64,000 nt of DNA from Agrocybe praecox (lineage: Eukaryota; Basidiomycota; Agaricomycetes; Agaricales; Agrocybaceae): positions 2,356,001 through 2,420,000 of the forward strand of contig OZ024841.1 in assembly GCA_964017145.1 (NCBI GenBank). Reading direction: 5' to 3'. This document shows, in pieces, positions 1 through 8,995 of this stretch. Both the position numbers and the translations under genes were made by a program. The notes beneath the pieces were generated by a model. The model was not told where the DNA came from. It was given only the letters and a program-made list of their open reading frames with translations, and searched no databases. Each line of letters opens with the position of its first letter. Position 1 is the stretch's first letter.

Positions 1-177
1 GTCTGTATTTTTATGTATGTTTCACTTTTTTGTACGTAGAACATATTTATTACACTAAATAAATACACTCTACTATTTACTTTGTTCTACAGACGCCTGT
101 ACGCCCACCCATCGGCGAGCTTGACGATGCGCTTGACCCGGTTATAGACTGGGCTGGCGTGAGAAATATCCAGATTT

Positions 178-211
178 GGAAGAAATCAACCGTCGATGGT
201 TGATTTCTTCC
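178..211. repeat. Perfect 14-bp inverted repeat (hairpin)
   Basis: Arms GGAAGAAATCAACC (178-191) and GGTTGATTTCTTCC (198-211) are perfectly complementary around a 6-nt loop. A possible terminal exon of an unknown gene (preceded by a TTCTACAG acceptor near 90, in-frame TGA at 201-203) runs through it, but this coding reading is weak. The hairpin sits directly before the tandem-repeat block, so it may be the end of a mobile element or a transcript terminator. Function not determined. Confidence 0.7.
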
Positions 212-239
212 TTATCAATTGCCATCACCACTGCCGTTG

Positions 240-450
240 ATGACGCACCCAGCCTCTCCCTCTCCACATGGATGTGGGCAGTGCTCGCCACTACGACCGA
301 TGATAGCGACAACCTCACCCTGCTCCTCCCTCTTCATAGGGATGTGAGCGGTTCAGGACAACGACGCTGACCACAGCAAGGACGACAACCCCACCTTGCT
401 CCTCCCCTCTGAATAGGGATGTGAGCGGTGGAGGACGACGACAGCGACAT
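240..450. repeat. Imperfect tandem repeat, about 60-80 bp unit
   Basis: Three diverged copies share the pattern CTCCTCCCTCTTCATAGGGA, then TGTGAGCGG and a GACAACGACG-rich tail; they start near 250, 312 and 390. All apparent ORFs here are repeat-generated in several frames and are not annotated. Confidence 0.6.
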
Positions 451-529
451 GTTCATGGTACAACGACGCCACAATGCAACGACCACAACCACGATGAGGT
501 CATCACCGCCACCAATGACGACCCCAACG

Positions 530-1330
530 ACAGACGATGGCCACCGAACACAGACACGGTGTTGACGACACCATGTCCTTTCATGCTCCCTGGGACAAGG
601 TGGAGGTGCGCGACCACGAGCTGGCACAAACGATGAGCGGGCAACGACCAACTGGCACCAACAACCAGCTGGCATCAACAAGCTGGCAGGCACCATCAAC
701 GAACTGGCACCAACGATGAGTATGCACAACGACCAGTGGGGCACGAACGACCGTCACCGCCTCCAATGACGACCCCAACAACGGACGATGGATACCAAAC
801 ACACACGGTGTTGACGACACCATGTCCTTCCATGCTTCCTGGGACAAGGTGGAGGTGTGCAACCACGAGCTGGCACCAACGACGAGCGGGGATCAACGAG
901 CTGGCACCATCAATGATCTAGCAGGCACCATCAACGAGCTGGCACCAACAATGAGTATGCACAACGACCAGTGGGGCATGAACGACCGTCACCGCCTCTG
1001 ATGACGACCCCAACGATGAACGATGTACACCGAACACAGACACGGTGTTAACAACACCATGTCCTTCCATACTCCCTGGGACAAGGTGGAGGTGTGTGAC
1101 CACGAGCTGGCACCAACGATGATCAGGCAACAACGAGCTGGCACCAACGAACTGGCACCAATGATGAGTATGCAGAACGACCAGTGAGGCACGAACGACC
1201 ATCACCGCCTCCGGTGATGACCCAAACAACGCTGACCAAACACGGACATGGTGCAGTCACTACCATGTCCTTCCATCACCCTTCCATGCTCCCTGGGACG
1301 ATGAGCAGATGCTAACAATGACTGAGCACG
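530..1330. repeat. Minisatellite-like tandem repeat, about 205-249 bp unit
   Basis: The anchor CCATGTCCT recurs at 571, 820, 1058 and 1263. It is followed each time by a form of CATGCTCCCTGGGACAAGG and, in the first three copies, by CCACGAGCTGGCAC. Within units the shorter motif AGCTGGCACCAACGATGAG is repeated with deletions. The fourth copy is truncated. Open frames occur on both strands only because the unit is purine/pyrimidine biased; no protein family is recognisable, so no CDS is called. Confidence 0.8.
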
Positions 1331-2036
1331 AACAACAACAGAATGACGATGACAGAACAAGACCAACGATGACGATGACGGCGATGACCAATACAAGGGA
1401 GGGTGGGAGAGCAGGTGCCAGGGTGCGTAGGCAAGTGCAGCAGAGAGAAGGGACGAGCGGGGGCGAAGAACAGTACGAAGGCAATGCTCTCGTCTCATCT
1501 TCACATTTAGCTTCCGTTCTCCCTTTTTCTCTCCTTGTCCCCTTACATAGATGTAGTACAAGTTTTGTATGTATGTAAAGTAGTGTAACATGAAGAATCA
1601 AATTATTTTTGGATATCTTTATATATGTTTTAGAAAGGATGTACAAAAATGGCAATAACTGCCGAATAGGGAACTTCTGCCCAAAGCGAACACCGGAAAG
1701 TCTTTGCTGGGACTATCTAATCTAATCTAGATATAGAACATATGTATGTAGGGTAAATATAGTGTACAAAATGATTATATCATATTTATAAATAGCGCAA
1801 CGCCCGAAATTGTGAAAATGACCTAAAAATAACACGTCATCCACTTTTGTGTTTTGCAATCCACCCCGTCCTGCCCTCTTTTGAGGGCGCAAACGGTGCC
1901 AAAAAATCAAAATATATTTAGTCAATATATCTGAGCTTTTTCAGCGCCCCAAATGATGCCTGACGCAGCGCAGGAGCCCAATTACAGTGGTGGGCACTGT
2001 TTCCTGCATTGTTTACAGGTGTTTACCTGTGCCCGC
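1331..2036. other. Intergenic, no gene seen
   Basis: Low-complexity GACGATGA-rich sequence to about 1400, then AT-rich sequence containing no recognisable coding exon, RNA gene or terminal repeat. It ends at the 5' boundary of the LTR element (TGATACGACC at 2037). Confidence 0.5.
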
Positions 2037-2302
2037 TGATACGACCGGTGTTCGGCTGTGACTGAACTTTAACCAAGTATCTATCCTACTTAATTTTCGG
2101 CATAATAAACATGTTTATTATTAAGTATACATAAGTACAGAGCAAGGATAGCTACATGTTTGGCTAGGGGAAACCATTCTACGAACCCTAGGACGAACCT
2201 TACAAATGCTAGAGTTAGTTATAGTAGTTCTTCGGAAATGCATGGAACACTTTAACAGCGATGCAGCAGGATCAAAGGCTCCTAGGATAATATTCAACCA
2301 TC
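2037..2302. repeat. 5' LTR segment shared with 3' LTR
   Basis: Aligns end to end with 7553-7818 with 13 differences (about 95% identity), 12 of them transitions. The first copy continues past 2302 into sequence absent from the second copy, so 2302 is the limit of what survives in the 3' LTR rather than the true LTR end. Confidence 0.8.
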
Positions 2303-2847
2303 AGGAATGTAAGCTACAGCCGGCTGATAATAAGCTTAACGGCGCTATAGCCACTTATTATTACGCAGTGCGCGATGCGTCCACATCTACCTAATATGAA
2401 AACGGAAAGTTCCCACCATATGAAAGTACATGTAAACTACTGCCAACGTCCCTAGGAACGCTAACTCAAGGCGGTAGGACTGATCCTAGCATTAACAAAG
2501 CACATTACTGGTCCCTAGGAACATAGTGGGCACTATGCAAATGACAAGACAAGCACTAGTAATGTCAATTAGGACTTGCCGACGTCTGCTCGAGTCAGAT
2601 CGCTGATAAAACCTAAAAGGAGAAGTTCCTAGGAACGCTTACACATAGTCTTAAGACCCTCGGATATGCACAGTTACCTTAAACGGCAGTTGTGGAGCCG
2701 AGGATTGTAGATCCATACAATAACACGATGGCCCGATGCTTTGGACCCTAGGACGTCGATCAATGATCGTCGGCTAACAGAATAAGCGCCCTCAGAGCGT
2801 CATGCTCGAGTCAGCGGCTTGCCCAACCATACAAACCCTTCCGAGGG

Positions 2848-2857
2848 TATATAAAAA
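2848..2857 (+). promoter_or_regulatory. TATA box in presumed LTR U3
   Basis: GGGTATATAAAAACACG is a good TATA box, and a second one (CTATATAAACAG) lies near 2990. Their position inside the presumed 5' LTR fits a U3 promoter for the retrotransposon. Activity is inferred only. Confidence 0.4.
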
Positions 2858-3239
2858 CACGCATGGTGCACACTGGTTGCTTATGCATCGAGTGGAGCTT
2901 CCTAGCGTCGACCAATGATATTATTTCTTGTATTTTCCGAGCATTTCCGATCCGTTCCAAGTATTCCTGTATTTTCCGAGATCTAGCACTATATAAACAG
3001 CCTGTAAATTACCGTAGCACCCCAGATAAACTAGAACCCAGTTGTCCACATTCGAGGAATGCACGTTGAGTTGCAAACTCCTAGGATCGACCTTTGGTAC
3101 CTAATAAATCTCCGCGAGAGTTGGTTTTATTGAACAGACTACCTACCGTGTCATTTGAGCATCTTGGCGTTAGTTGAGCGACTTGAGTTAACTTGTAGAG
3201 TTCTTGAGGAACCTAAATAAATGTATTGGGATAAAGTTT

Positions 3240-3500
3240 CCTCTGTCTTAAGTGACATAAAGCTTAATACCCGCCTAAGTGGCAAGAATTGTCTAAGTGA
3301 CGCCTAAGTGGCCCGTTCCTAGGGATAAGTTCCCTGCCTAAGTGGCAAATTGTCTAAGTGACGCCTAAGTGGCCCGTTCCGAGGGATAAGTTCCCTGCCT
3401 AAGTGGCAAATAGTCTAAGTGATGCCTAAGTGGCCCGTTTAGGATTAAGTCCCCTTTCTAAGTGATTAAAAGACTTTGGATTAAGTATCCAGCCTAAGTG
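3240..3500. repeat. CTAAGTGGC tandem array in LTR/leader
   Basis: A 61-63 bp unit is repeated about three times (GCCTAAGTGGCAA anchors at 3273, 3336 and 3397). Inside each unit the short motif CTAAGTG(A/G)C recurs, alternating GTCTAAGTGAC and GCCTAAGTGGC, and is followed by a CCTAGGGATAAGTTCCC block. CCTAGG-type palindromes are also scattered through the whole 2100-3620 stretch. No coding potential. Confidence 0.8.
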
Positions 3501-3849
3501 GTGAACTACCTACACGCTACATCTTGTGGAAACACATTAAATCTACATTTACACTTTCCGAGGAACTTCGCTTTGTGTGTAAGGTACTCAAACACTTGTG
3601 ATCTTCAATCCTAGGAAACGTTCTGTTGCATTAGAGAGCGTATCTTTAGAGAGAAAACATAATTAATGATGTGTATCGCGTATCCCTCCCATGAAAGAAC
3701 TAATCACATTGATTGGGTTTTGTTTCAGAGTATATACAAAGTACAAATCGTACATACACACTCAACCCCGCAGCAAGCACCTTACCGCCCCCTGTGAGCA
3801 GCCCTGGCAGCCCCGGCAGTGTCTCTCCCTCAGAGGTGGGGTGTCCGAA

Positions 3850-3938
3850 AGCAGAAGGTAGCAAAGTGGTGCCCAGGATGTACACTTTATTACAGGCAAC
3901 TGCCTATATTTGATATAGAATTATAGCTGCCATGGCTG
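3850..3938. repeat. Inverted copy of sequence at 7818-7905
   Basis: Read on the minus strand, this stretch matches 7818-7905: CAGCCATGGCAGCT, then TTTGATATAG-type sequence, then GGCAACTGC/GCAGTTGCC and the CCAGGATGTA, AAAGTGG and GAAGGTAGC blocks. It probably represents the terminus of a MITE relative that abuts the start of the LINE fragment. Confidence 0.6.
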
Positions 3939-4121
3939 GCGGGGCCGACGAAGTCGTGAAAGTGCAAGTCGCAGCTCCCCTCTTTCGTCGCTGGAGGCCC
4001 GTCACGAAGACAGGTCCTAATTCAATTCGAAGGCGCAATTCCAACATGCGACTTTGACCTATACATTGTACGAGCCTGACGCGCACTTCGCGATGGGGGT
4101 TCTACCCTTCAAATCCTGTCA

Positions 4122-4853
4122 ATGGCCCAGGCCTATGCAGGATACACTCTCCACACTGATGGTGTGGCCAACAGGCATGACCTCGAATATCTTCGAGGTC
4201 AGGCCAACACATCCTTCAGACAAGTGGCTGCTAGCATCAGTGTCACCTTACCCGTTGCCACCTCGTTTGTCTGCATAGTGGACATCCCATACTACACGGA
4301 CGCCGCAAGGACGACCAGAATTACATCCAACATAGTGCAGGGGGCTCTCAAGTCCTCTCCACTTGGCACCATGGGTGTTGCCTACATCAACATCTGGGAC
4401 TCCAAGTCTGGAGCTCGCGCCAAGCAGATCATAAATAAGTCTGTTATGGTCTTCGGAAGGCAATGCAAGATTCAAGCTGCCATCACACATACCGGTGTCC
4501 CCCTATGCCAGCGTTGCTGGCGATGGGGTCACTCCGACAAAGGATGCAGGCAACGCGCCGTGTCCTGCCTACACTGCATGGGCCCACACAAGGCTGACAA
4601 ACACCGAGACGTTGCCAAGTGCTGCAAAGGGAATGCAAACGCAAACCCTCCTCTCGAACCAACTCCTGCTGGCCAGCCGTGTCCCCACACGGAACACTGT
4701 GTCAACTGCAAGGGTGCCCACGCCGCGAACTCACATAAATGCAAGTTCTGGACCAACCGCTTCGATCGTGCTTGGATCAATGGCAAATATGCAGAGGTAC
4801 GTCGTATTCAACAGAATCTCCGCGATCGTACTAACCCCCTCCCCGTAGCTTAA
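4122..4853 (+). pseudogene. LINE ORF1, gag-like zinc-knuckle protein (partial)
   Basis: The 243-residue open part of an RNA-binding ORF1 protein. The C-terminal half has a CCHC knuckle of exact CX2CX4HX4C spacing (CQRCWRWGHSDKGC, about residues 127-140) followed by two further Cys/His clusters (CLHCMGPH and CVNCKGAH). This arrangement is usual for ORF1 of fungal LINEs, which coats the RNA template. The N-terminal part before residue 1 appears in other frames (from about 3931), so the true start is lost to a frameshift. The stop codon overlaps the ORF2 start by one base. Confidence 0.7.
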
Positions 4854-5053
4854 TGCGCAACGGCCTAGGCAGGGAGATTAGTATATACTCGCACAATGTA
4901 GCTAAGAAATATGACTACCTACACGTGTTACTCAAAACGTTAATTGATACGGTTGACATTATCTTTGTGCAAGAACTGCCCTGGCGGATAATAAGACAAG
5001 CACCCTCTTCATCTAACAAGGAGGGCAGCCTGTACTGTCAAATATCTGTATGA
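4853..5053 (+). pseudogene. LINE ORF2, truncated endonuclease domain
   Basis: Only the N-terminus (about 55 meaningful residues) survives. It reads ISIYSHNVAKKYDYLHVLL and then VDIIFVQELPWRIIR, which are the first beta strand and the E-containing strand of an exonuclease/endonuclease/phosphatase fold (the Asn of HN and Glu of QE are expected metal/phosphate ligands). The remaining endonuclease, reverse transcriptase and 3' UTR are missing; a MITE starts at 5060. The ATG overlaps the ORF1 stop as TAATG. Confidence 0.65.
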
Positions 5054-5059
5054 ACCATG

Positions 5060-5762
5060 GGTAGTTGCCAGTTTAAGGTGATGCATCCATAGTGGTAACT
5101 ACCCAACTCCTCAATTTCATGTATCAAGCCATCCGACTGGCTGTCTGTGACTATATGTGACTATAGTCATGTGTCTGTTATTGATGGCATCAAAGTCCAT
5201 GCACATGACTTTTTGCTTGCCTCTATTTATATGTTTGGGCTCCACTCATATGTTTATATGGCCTCAAATACAAACAAATAATAAATAATAATGTCAGCAG
5301 GCAGGGGCAGGCAGAATACAAAACAAACAAGGCTTTTGAGTGATGTCACATCCAAACAACCCAATAAGGCAAAAGGACTTTGGACTTTGAGATTTTGAGA
5401 TAAAGTCCCCTTGATAGATGATAGATGGGAATGAGATAAGATAGGATAAGATAAATCTATTTTTAGATTCAATTTATTTATAGTTATGATCTATTTTTTA
5501 GAATATACTCAGATTTGCCAAAAGAAACCATTCTGTTTTTAGAACATATTACAAATATGATGGATCAAATATGTCTATTTTTAGAATACTTTAATAAAAA
5601 TAGCTTGGTGGCTGTGCATCACATGACACATGACATGACATGTGGATCACATGCATATCACATGACTTCACCTCTGTAGTCACTGTTGGTCACTCTGATG
5701 CATCATATTGGGGAGTTGGGTAACTACCGCTATAGATGCATCACCTTAAACTGGCAACTACC
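5060..5762. mobile_element. MITE copy A, TIR element
   Basis: About 54-bp terminal inverted repeats: GGTAGTTGCCAGTTTAAGG at the left and its near-perfect reverse complement at the right end, both continuing through GATGCATC and the GTAACTACCCAACT block. There is no transposase; the interior is AT-rich. An internal segment (about 5150-5400, including GTCAGCAGGCAGGGGCAGG) recurs in copy B (7930-8200) and in reverse in copy C (12590-12860). No convincing target-site duplication was found. Confidence 0.8.
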
Positions 5763-6051
5763 AAAGACGTATGCATACATCCGACAGTATTAAGTGGTAA
5801 GCCGCATTCCGGTGAGCAAGCCTGACAGTGTCTTCGGCCTTGTAGTCGCAGCAAGTGATATGGCGGGTTTCGCAAGTCCCACAAAGTTGCCCGAAAGCAG
5901 CTGGGGTACACTCAAGAAGCTGTGCAACGCACATGCTGCACTCGGTGGCATGCTAAGACAGAAAAGAAATGTTAGGATAGGCTTGGTGAAAACCTCCTAG
6001 GAGAATGCTTACAGGAATGACATATGGGGTAAACCCTAAGATATCGCTTCA
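5763..6051. other. LTR-element interior, unassigned
   Basis: An open frame on the plus strand (5794-6000) starts with GTG and matches nothing I recognise. The stretch lies between the MITE and the gag-like pseudogene and is best treated as retrotransposon interior. Confidence 0.4.
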
Positions 6052-7181
6052 TCATATGACTGAAGGGAGAGGAGCCGAGAGTGAAGAGATATGGCTGGCA
6101 CGCTGTTCAGCAGCAGCCTTCTTGCCAGACTAAAACATATCCGAGTATCGTTTAATAGGACATGAGTGACGAATAAAATAAAAGCAGACCTTGGAAGGGG
6201 CGGGGAGTTCAGTCTTAACAACCTCCTGCTCGGTGGTGGCCTTGCTGCCACCTCTCCTAGTACATTTCGATGACGACTCGTCAGGGATGGGTTCTGAGGG
6301 AGTGCAAGTGCGTTTATTGTGCAATGTTGCGACTCGAGAAGGGGCAGGAATTAACACTTTGGGAGCAGGCTTACAAATGGAAGAATGCGTAGGAGTAGGA
6401 GTGAGAACACGAATGGAAGGGAGGAGTTGATTATTGACCTCGAGACTATCTGAGCGAGTGGAACATTCGGAAGCAGCATCACCTTCCTCGTCCTCTTGAA
6501 GCTTGTCCACAGCCTCCTCTTCCTCGGAAGCAGGTGTGACAGCTAGGGCTTTGGAGGTAGAGTGACGTGTCGCTTTGGGCTTGGGAACTGCCTTCTTAGC
6601 TGCCGTTTTCTTCGCGGCCTTCTCTTGCTTCACGGTGGCTGCTACTTCTTTCCTCATCTTGGTGTAGTTGGACTTGAACTTTTGGGGATCGGTGCCAATG
6701 TCGCTCTGGTTCTAAGTGTCCCAGACTTGTTCGAAAGAAGGGGCACCCAAAGAGAAATCTTCCACGAAGGCCGCGACAAGAGGGTTGGCTGGGGGACAAA
6801 AAGAGACGCAGAAGGTGGCCAGAAGGTGCCACCGAATGTGGAAAGATCGAAGCAACTTGTGGGCTTTAGCTTCCATCCAGGAGCCATTCTAGAGAAAAAG
6901 AAATTTGAACTGGTTAGCTATTAAAGAGACTAAGCAGAGAATAGAGAATGTACAATGTGGGGGTGCATGACCTGGAGGATACCGATTGCGTGCGTAGTAA
7001 TAGCCATGTAGTCCTTCTTGGTGGCACGGACCGCGATGAACAAGGGAGTGATGAGTTTGTCCAAGTCAGAAAATTCCAGCTTCAGTAGAGTATGAACCAT
7101 TTTGGCTTCATCAGGAGTGAGGGTAGCGACCAAGAACTCGTCATACCCAGAAGGGTATGCGGTCACAGAAGTAGTGGGCAT
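6052..7181 (-). pseudogene. Gag-like protein of LTR element, one in-frame TAG
   Basis: Three exons can be assembled on the minus strand, antisense to the direction set by the LTR/polypurine tract. Exon 1 starts at ATG 7181 (MPTTSVTAYPSGYDEF..) and ends ..AIGILQ. Exon 2 (about 6890 to 6190) contains a Trp/Phe-rich segment (FHIRWHLLATFCVSFCPP), an in-frame TAG at 6712-6714, then a Lys/Ala-rich and acidic Ser-rich tail. Exon 3 ends at TGA 6052-6054. Both introns have GT..AG borders with good pyrimidine tracts. The low-complexity basic/acidic tail is common in proteins carried by basidiomycete retroelements. Function unknown; the TAG makes it a pseudogene unless spliced differently. Confidence 0.5.
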
Positions 7182-7538
7182 CAGGGAAAAGGATAAGAAA
7201 GAAAGGGAGGGGTTGCCAAAACGAACCCTGCCTGGACTCTTTTTATCCTAGGGGAAATCGACCCTGAACCAGAAGCAATTACAACGTGACTTGTATCAAG
7301 CTTCGCAAAAGTTTGTTTCATTATTCGCAGAGGCCTTAAGGCACGGAGAACTCGAAACTAAAAATAGCATGAGCTTGTAATCAATAAAGAAAAAGCTTAC
7401 AAGTAATATGGCTAAGTCCAATAGTAAAAGACCTGTCAAAGAGAAAGATGAGACGAGAGTTTTTATCTGATAGGCAATCAAAAACCAGAAAACGGCAGAG
7501 GCCTAACTCAAAGTATGACTGAGGACAGTCTGAATTAT
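7182..7538. other. LTR-element interior upstream of PPT
   Basis: AT-rich stretch with no coding exon recognised, between the start of the gag-like pseudogene and the polypurine tract. Confidence 0.4.
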
Positions 7539-7552
7539 AAGTTGGGGGGAGA
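7539..7552 (+). other. Polypurine tract (AAGTTGGGGGGAGA)
   Basis: Purine-rich run immediately before the 3' LTR TG start at 7553; this is the expected site of plus-strand priming in LTR retrotransposons and fixes the orientation of the element as plus. Confidence 0.6.
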
Positions 7553-7818
7553 TGATACGACCGGTGTTCGGCTGTGACTGAACTTTAACCAAGTATCTAT
7601 CCTACTTAATTTTCAGCATAATAAACATGTTTATTATTAAGTCTACATAAGTACAGAGTGAGGATAGCTACATGTTTGGCTAGGGGAAACCATTCTACAA
7701 ACCCTAGGACGAACCTTACGAATGCTAGAGTTAGTTATAGTAGTTCCTCGGAAATGTGTGGAACACCTTAACAACGATGCAGCAGGATCGAAGGCTCCTA
7801 GGATAATATTCAGCCATC
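7553..7818. repeat. 3' LTR, truncated copy
   Basis: Ungapped direct repeat of 2037-2302. The copy ends at CAGCCATC, where MITE B sequence begins; the remainder of the LTR was not found to the right of the inserted elements. Confidence 0.75.
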
Positions 7819-8645
7819 CAGCCATGGCAGCTACATTTCTATATCAAACATAAGCAGTTGCCTAAAATAAAGTATACATCCTGGGGGCCACTTTGCTACC
7901 TTCTCCTTTTGAAAAGACCTTTGGCTGGCTGGCCTATTGTGACCTTTTGTGACCATAGTCATGCGTCTGCTGTTGATGGCATCAAAATCAATGCACATGA
8001 CTTTTTGCTTGCCTCTATTTACATGATTGGGCTCCACTCATTTGTTTATATGGCCTCAAATACAAACAAATAATAAATAATAATGTCAGCAGGCAGGGGC
8101 AGGCATGACACAAAACAAACAAAGCTTTTGAGTGACATTACATTCAAACAACCCAATAAGGCAAGAGAACTTTGGACTTTGAGATTTTGAGATTAAGGCC
8201 TTTCACGCATGATGAAGGGATAGGACTACAACATAACCAAATAATATCAATTTTTTTTTAGAATATATTTATTTTTAGCACAAATTTCCATATTTGGAAA
8301 TTTTATGTATTGTGTAGGTAATATATTTATTTATAGCCCAGAACTATTTTTAGAACACTTTACATATTTGGATAGTTCAAGCCTAATATGGTATAGTACA
8401 CATTTTTTGATGATTTTATATTTTTTTTTTCGGCTTGCTACGAATATTTTAATCTCTTATTTTGATTTATACACAAGGTTTGAAAAGTATTTTGCATTTT
8501 GCGATTGATCTGTTGATGGTTATGTAATGAAAAATATTTAGCATAATCCCTGAAATTTTCTCTACACAACCATATAATTTTGGTTTTGGTGGCTGTGCAC
8601 AAGTCACATGTCTTATATCACATGACTTCTGCCTATCATTACCTA
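7819..8645. mobile_element. MITE copy B, split by Tc1-like element
   Basis: Related to copies A and C. The left end carries GCAGTTGCC.. and AAAGTATACATCC, a diverged version of the family TIR, preceded by CAGCCATGGCAGCT. The interior shares long blocks with A (TTGATGGCATCAAA, GACTTTTTGCTTGCC, GTCAGCAGGCAGGGGCAGG, CAAACAACCCAATAAGGCA) and ends with a GGTGGCTGTGCAC block also seen near the right end of A. The Tc1-like transposon interrupts it at 8646. The expected right TIR was not recognised beyond 10252, so that end seems lost. Confidence 0.65.
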
Positions 8646-8856
8646 CAGTAAGAGACAAAACCATTCGAATGTTTTTCAAAGTTGAACTGTTACACAAATA
8701 ACTTGGGACTGGGTGGTCCAAATTGGTTGAAATTTTAGACCAAGGTAGATTAGGACGTTAGTAACAAGTTCCAATTTGTTTCGTTATATAATCTTGTTTT
8801 ATTCCCACGATATTAATATATTACTGGTACATGTACATTCGAACGGTTTTGTCCCT
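8646..8856. repeat. Left TIR of Tc1-like element
   Basis: Matches the reverse complement of 10041-10252. The outer site GACAAAACCATTCGAATG near 8653 is mirrored by an inner site CATTCGAACGGTTTTGTCCC at 8836-8855, so the TIR carries an inverted pair of putative transposase-binding sites. Confidence 0.85.
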
Positions 8857-8995
8857 ACTCTATATTGGGCACATGACTTTGTTTAATCAAAGCAAATAAG
8901 TACAAATAAAATCATGTGACTGCCTTAGAATATGTATATATACTCTGTGCCCAGCCTCCAACTATCCCCCACATCAAAACCTCTCTCAGACCCTC

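Larger units (their letters stand above)
3931..5053 (+). mobile_element. LINE (non-LTR retrotransposon) 5' fragment
   Basis: Contains a zinc-knuckle ORF1 and the first part of an endonuclease-type ORF2 and then stops; no reverse transcriptase remains. Protein character fits the Tad1-like LINEs common in Agaricomycetes (inference from ORF1 zinc knuckles followed by an apurinic-endonuclease-like ORF2). The reading frame of ORF1 is disturbed between 3931 and 4122, so even the 5' part is not intact. A MITE begins about 30 bp beyond the last recognisable LINE residues. Confidence 0.7.
2037..7818. mobile_element. Degraded LTR retrotransposon, host of nested insertions
   Basis: A 266-bp segment at 2037-2302 is repeated directly and without gaps at 7553-7818. 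Both start with TGATACGACC, and the second copy is preceded by a purine-rich tract (7539-7552), as expected for a 3' LTR. The 5' LTR probably continues to about 3660, because it contains TATA boxes and repeat arrays; the 3' LTR is cut short at 7818 where a MITE begins. The interior holds an antisense gag-like pseudogene (6052-7181), a LINE fragment and a MITE. No reverse transcriptase, integrase or RNase H could be found, so the element is non-autonomous or gutted. A primer-binding site was not identified. Confidence 0.7.

Noticed and set aside
178..240. Helitron 3' end
   Set aside because: The hairpin is not followed by the CTRR terminus or AT insertion site.
334..1655. Several overlapping open frames on both strands in the minisatellite
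   Set aside because: They are produced by the repeat unit and shift frame from copy to copy.
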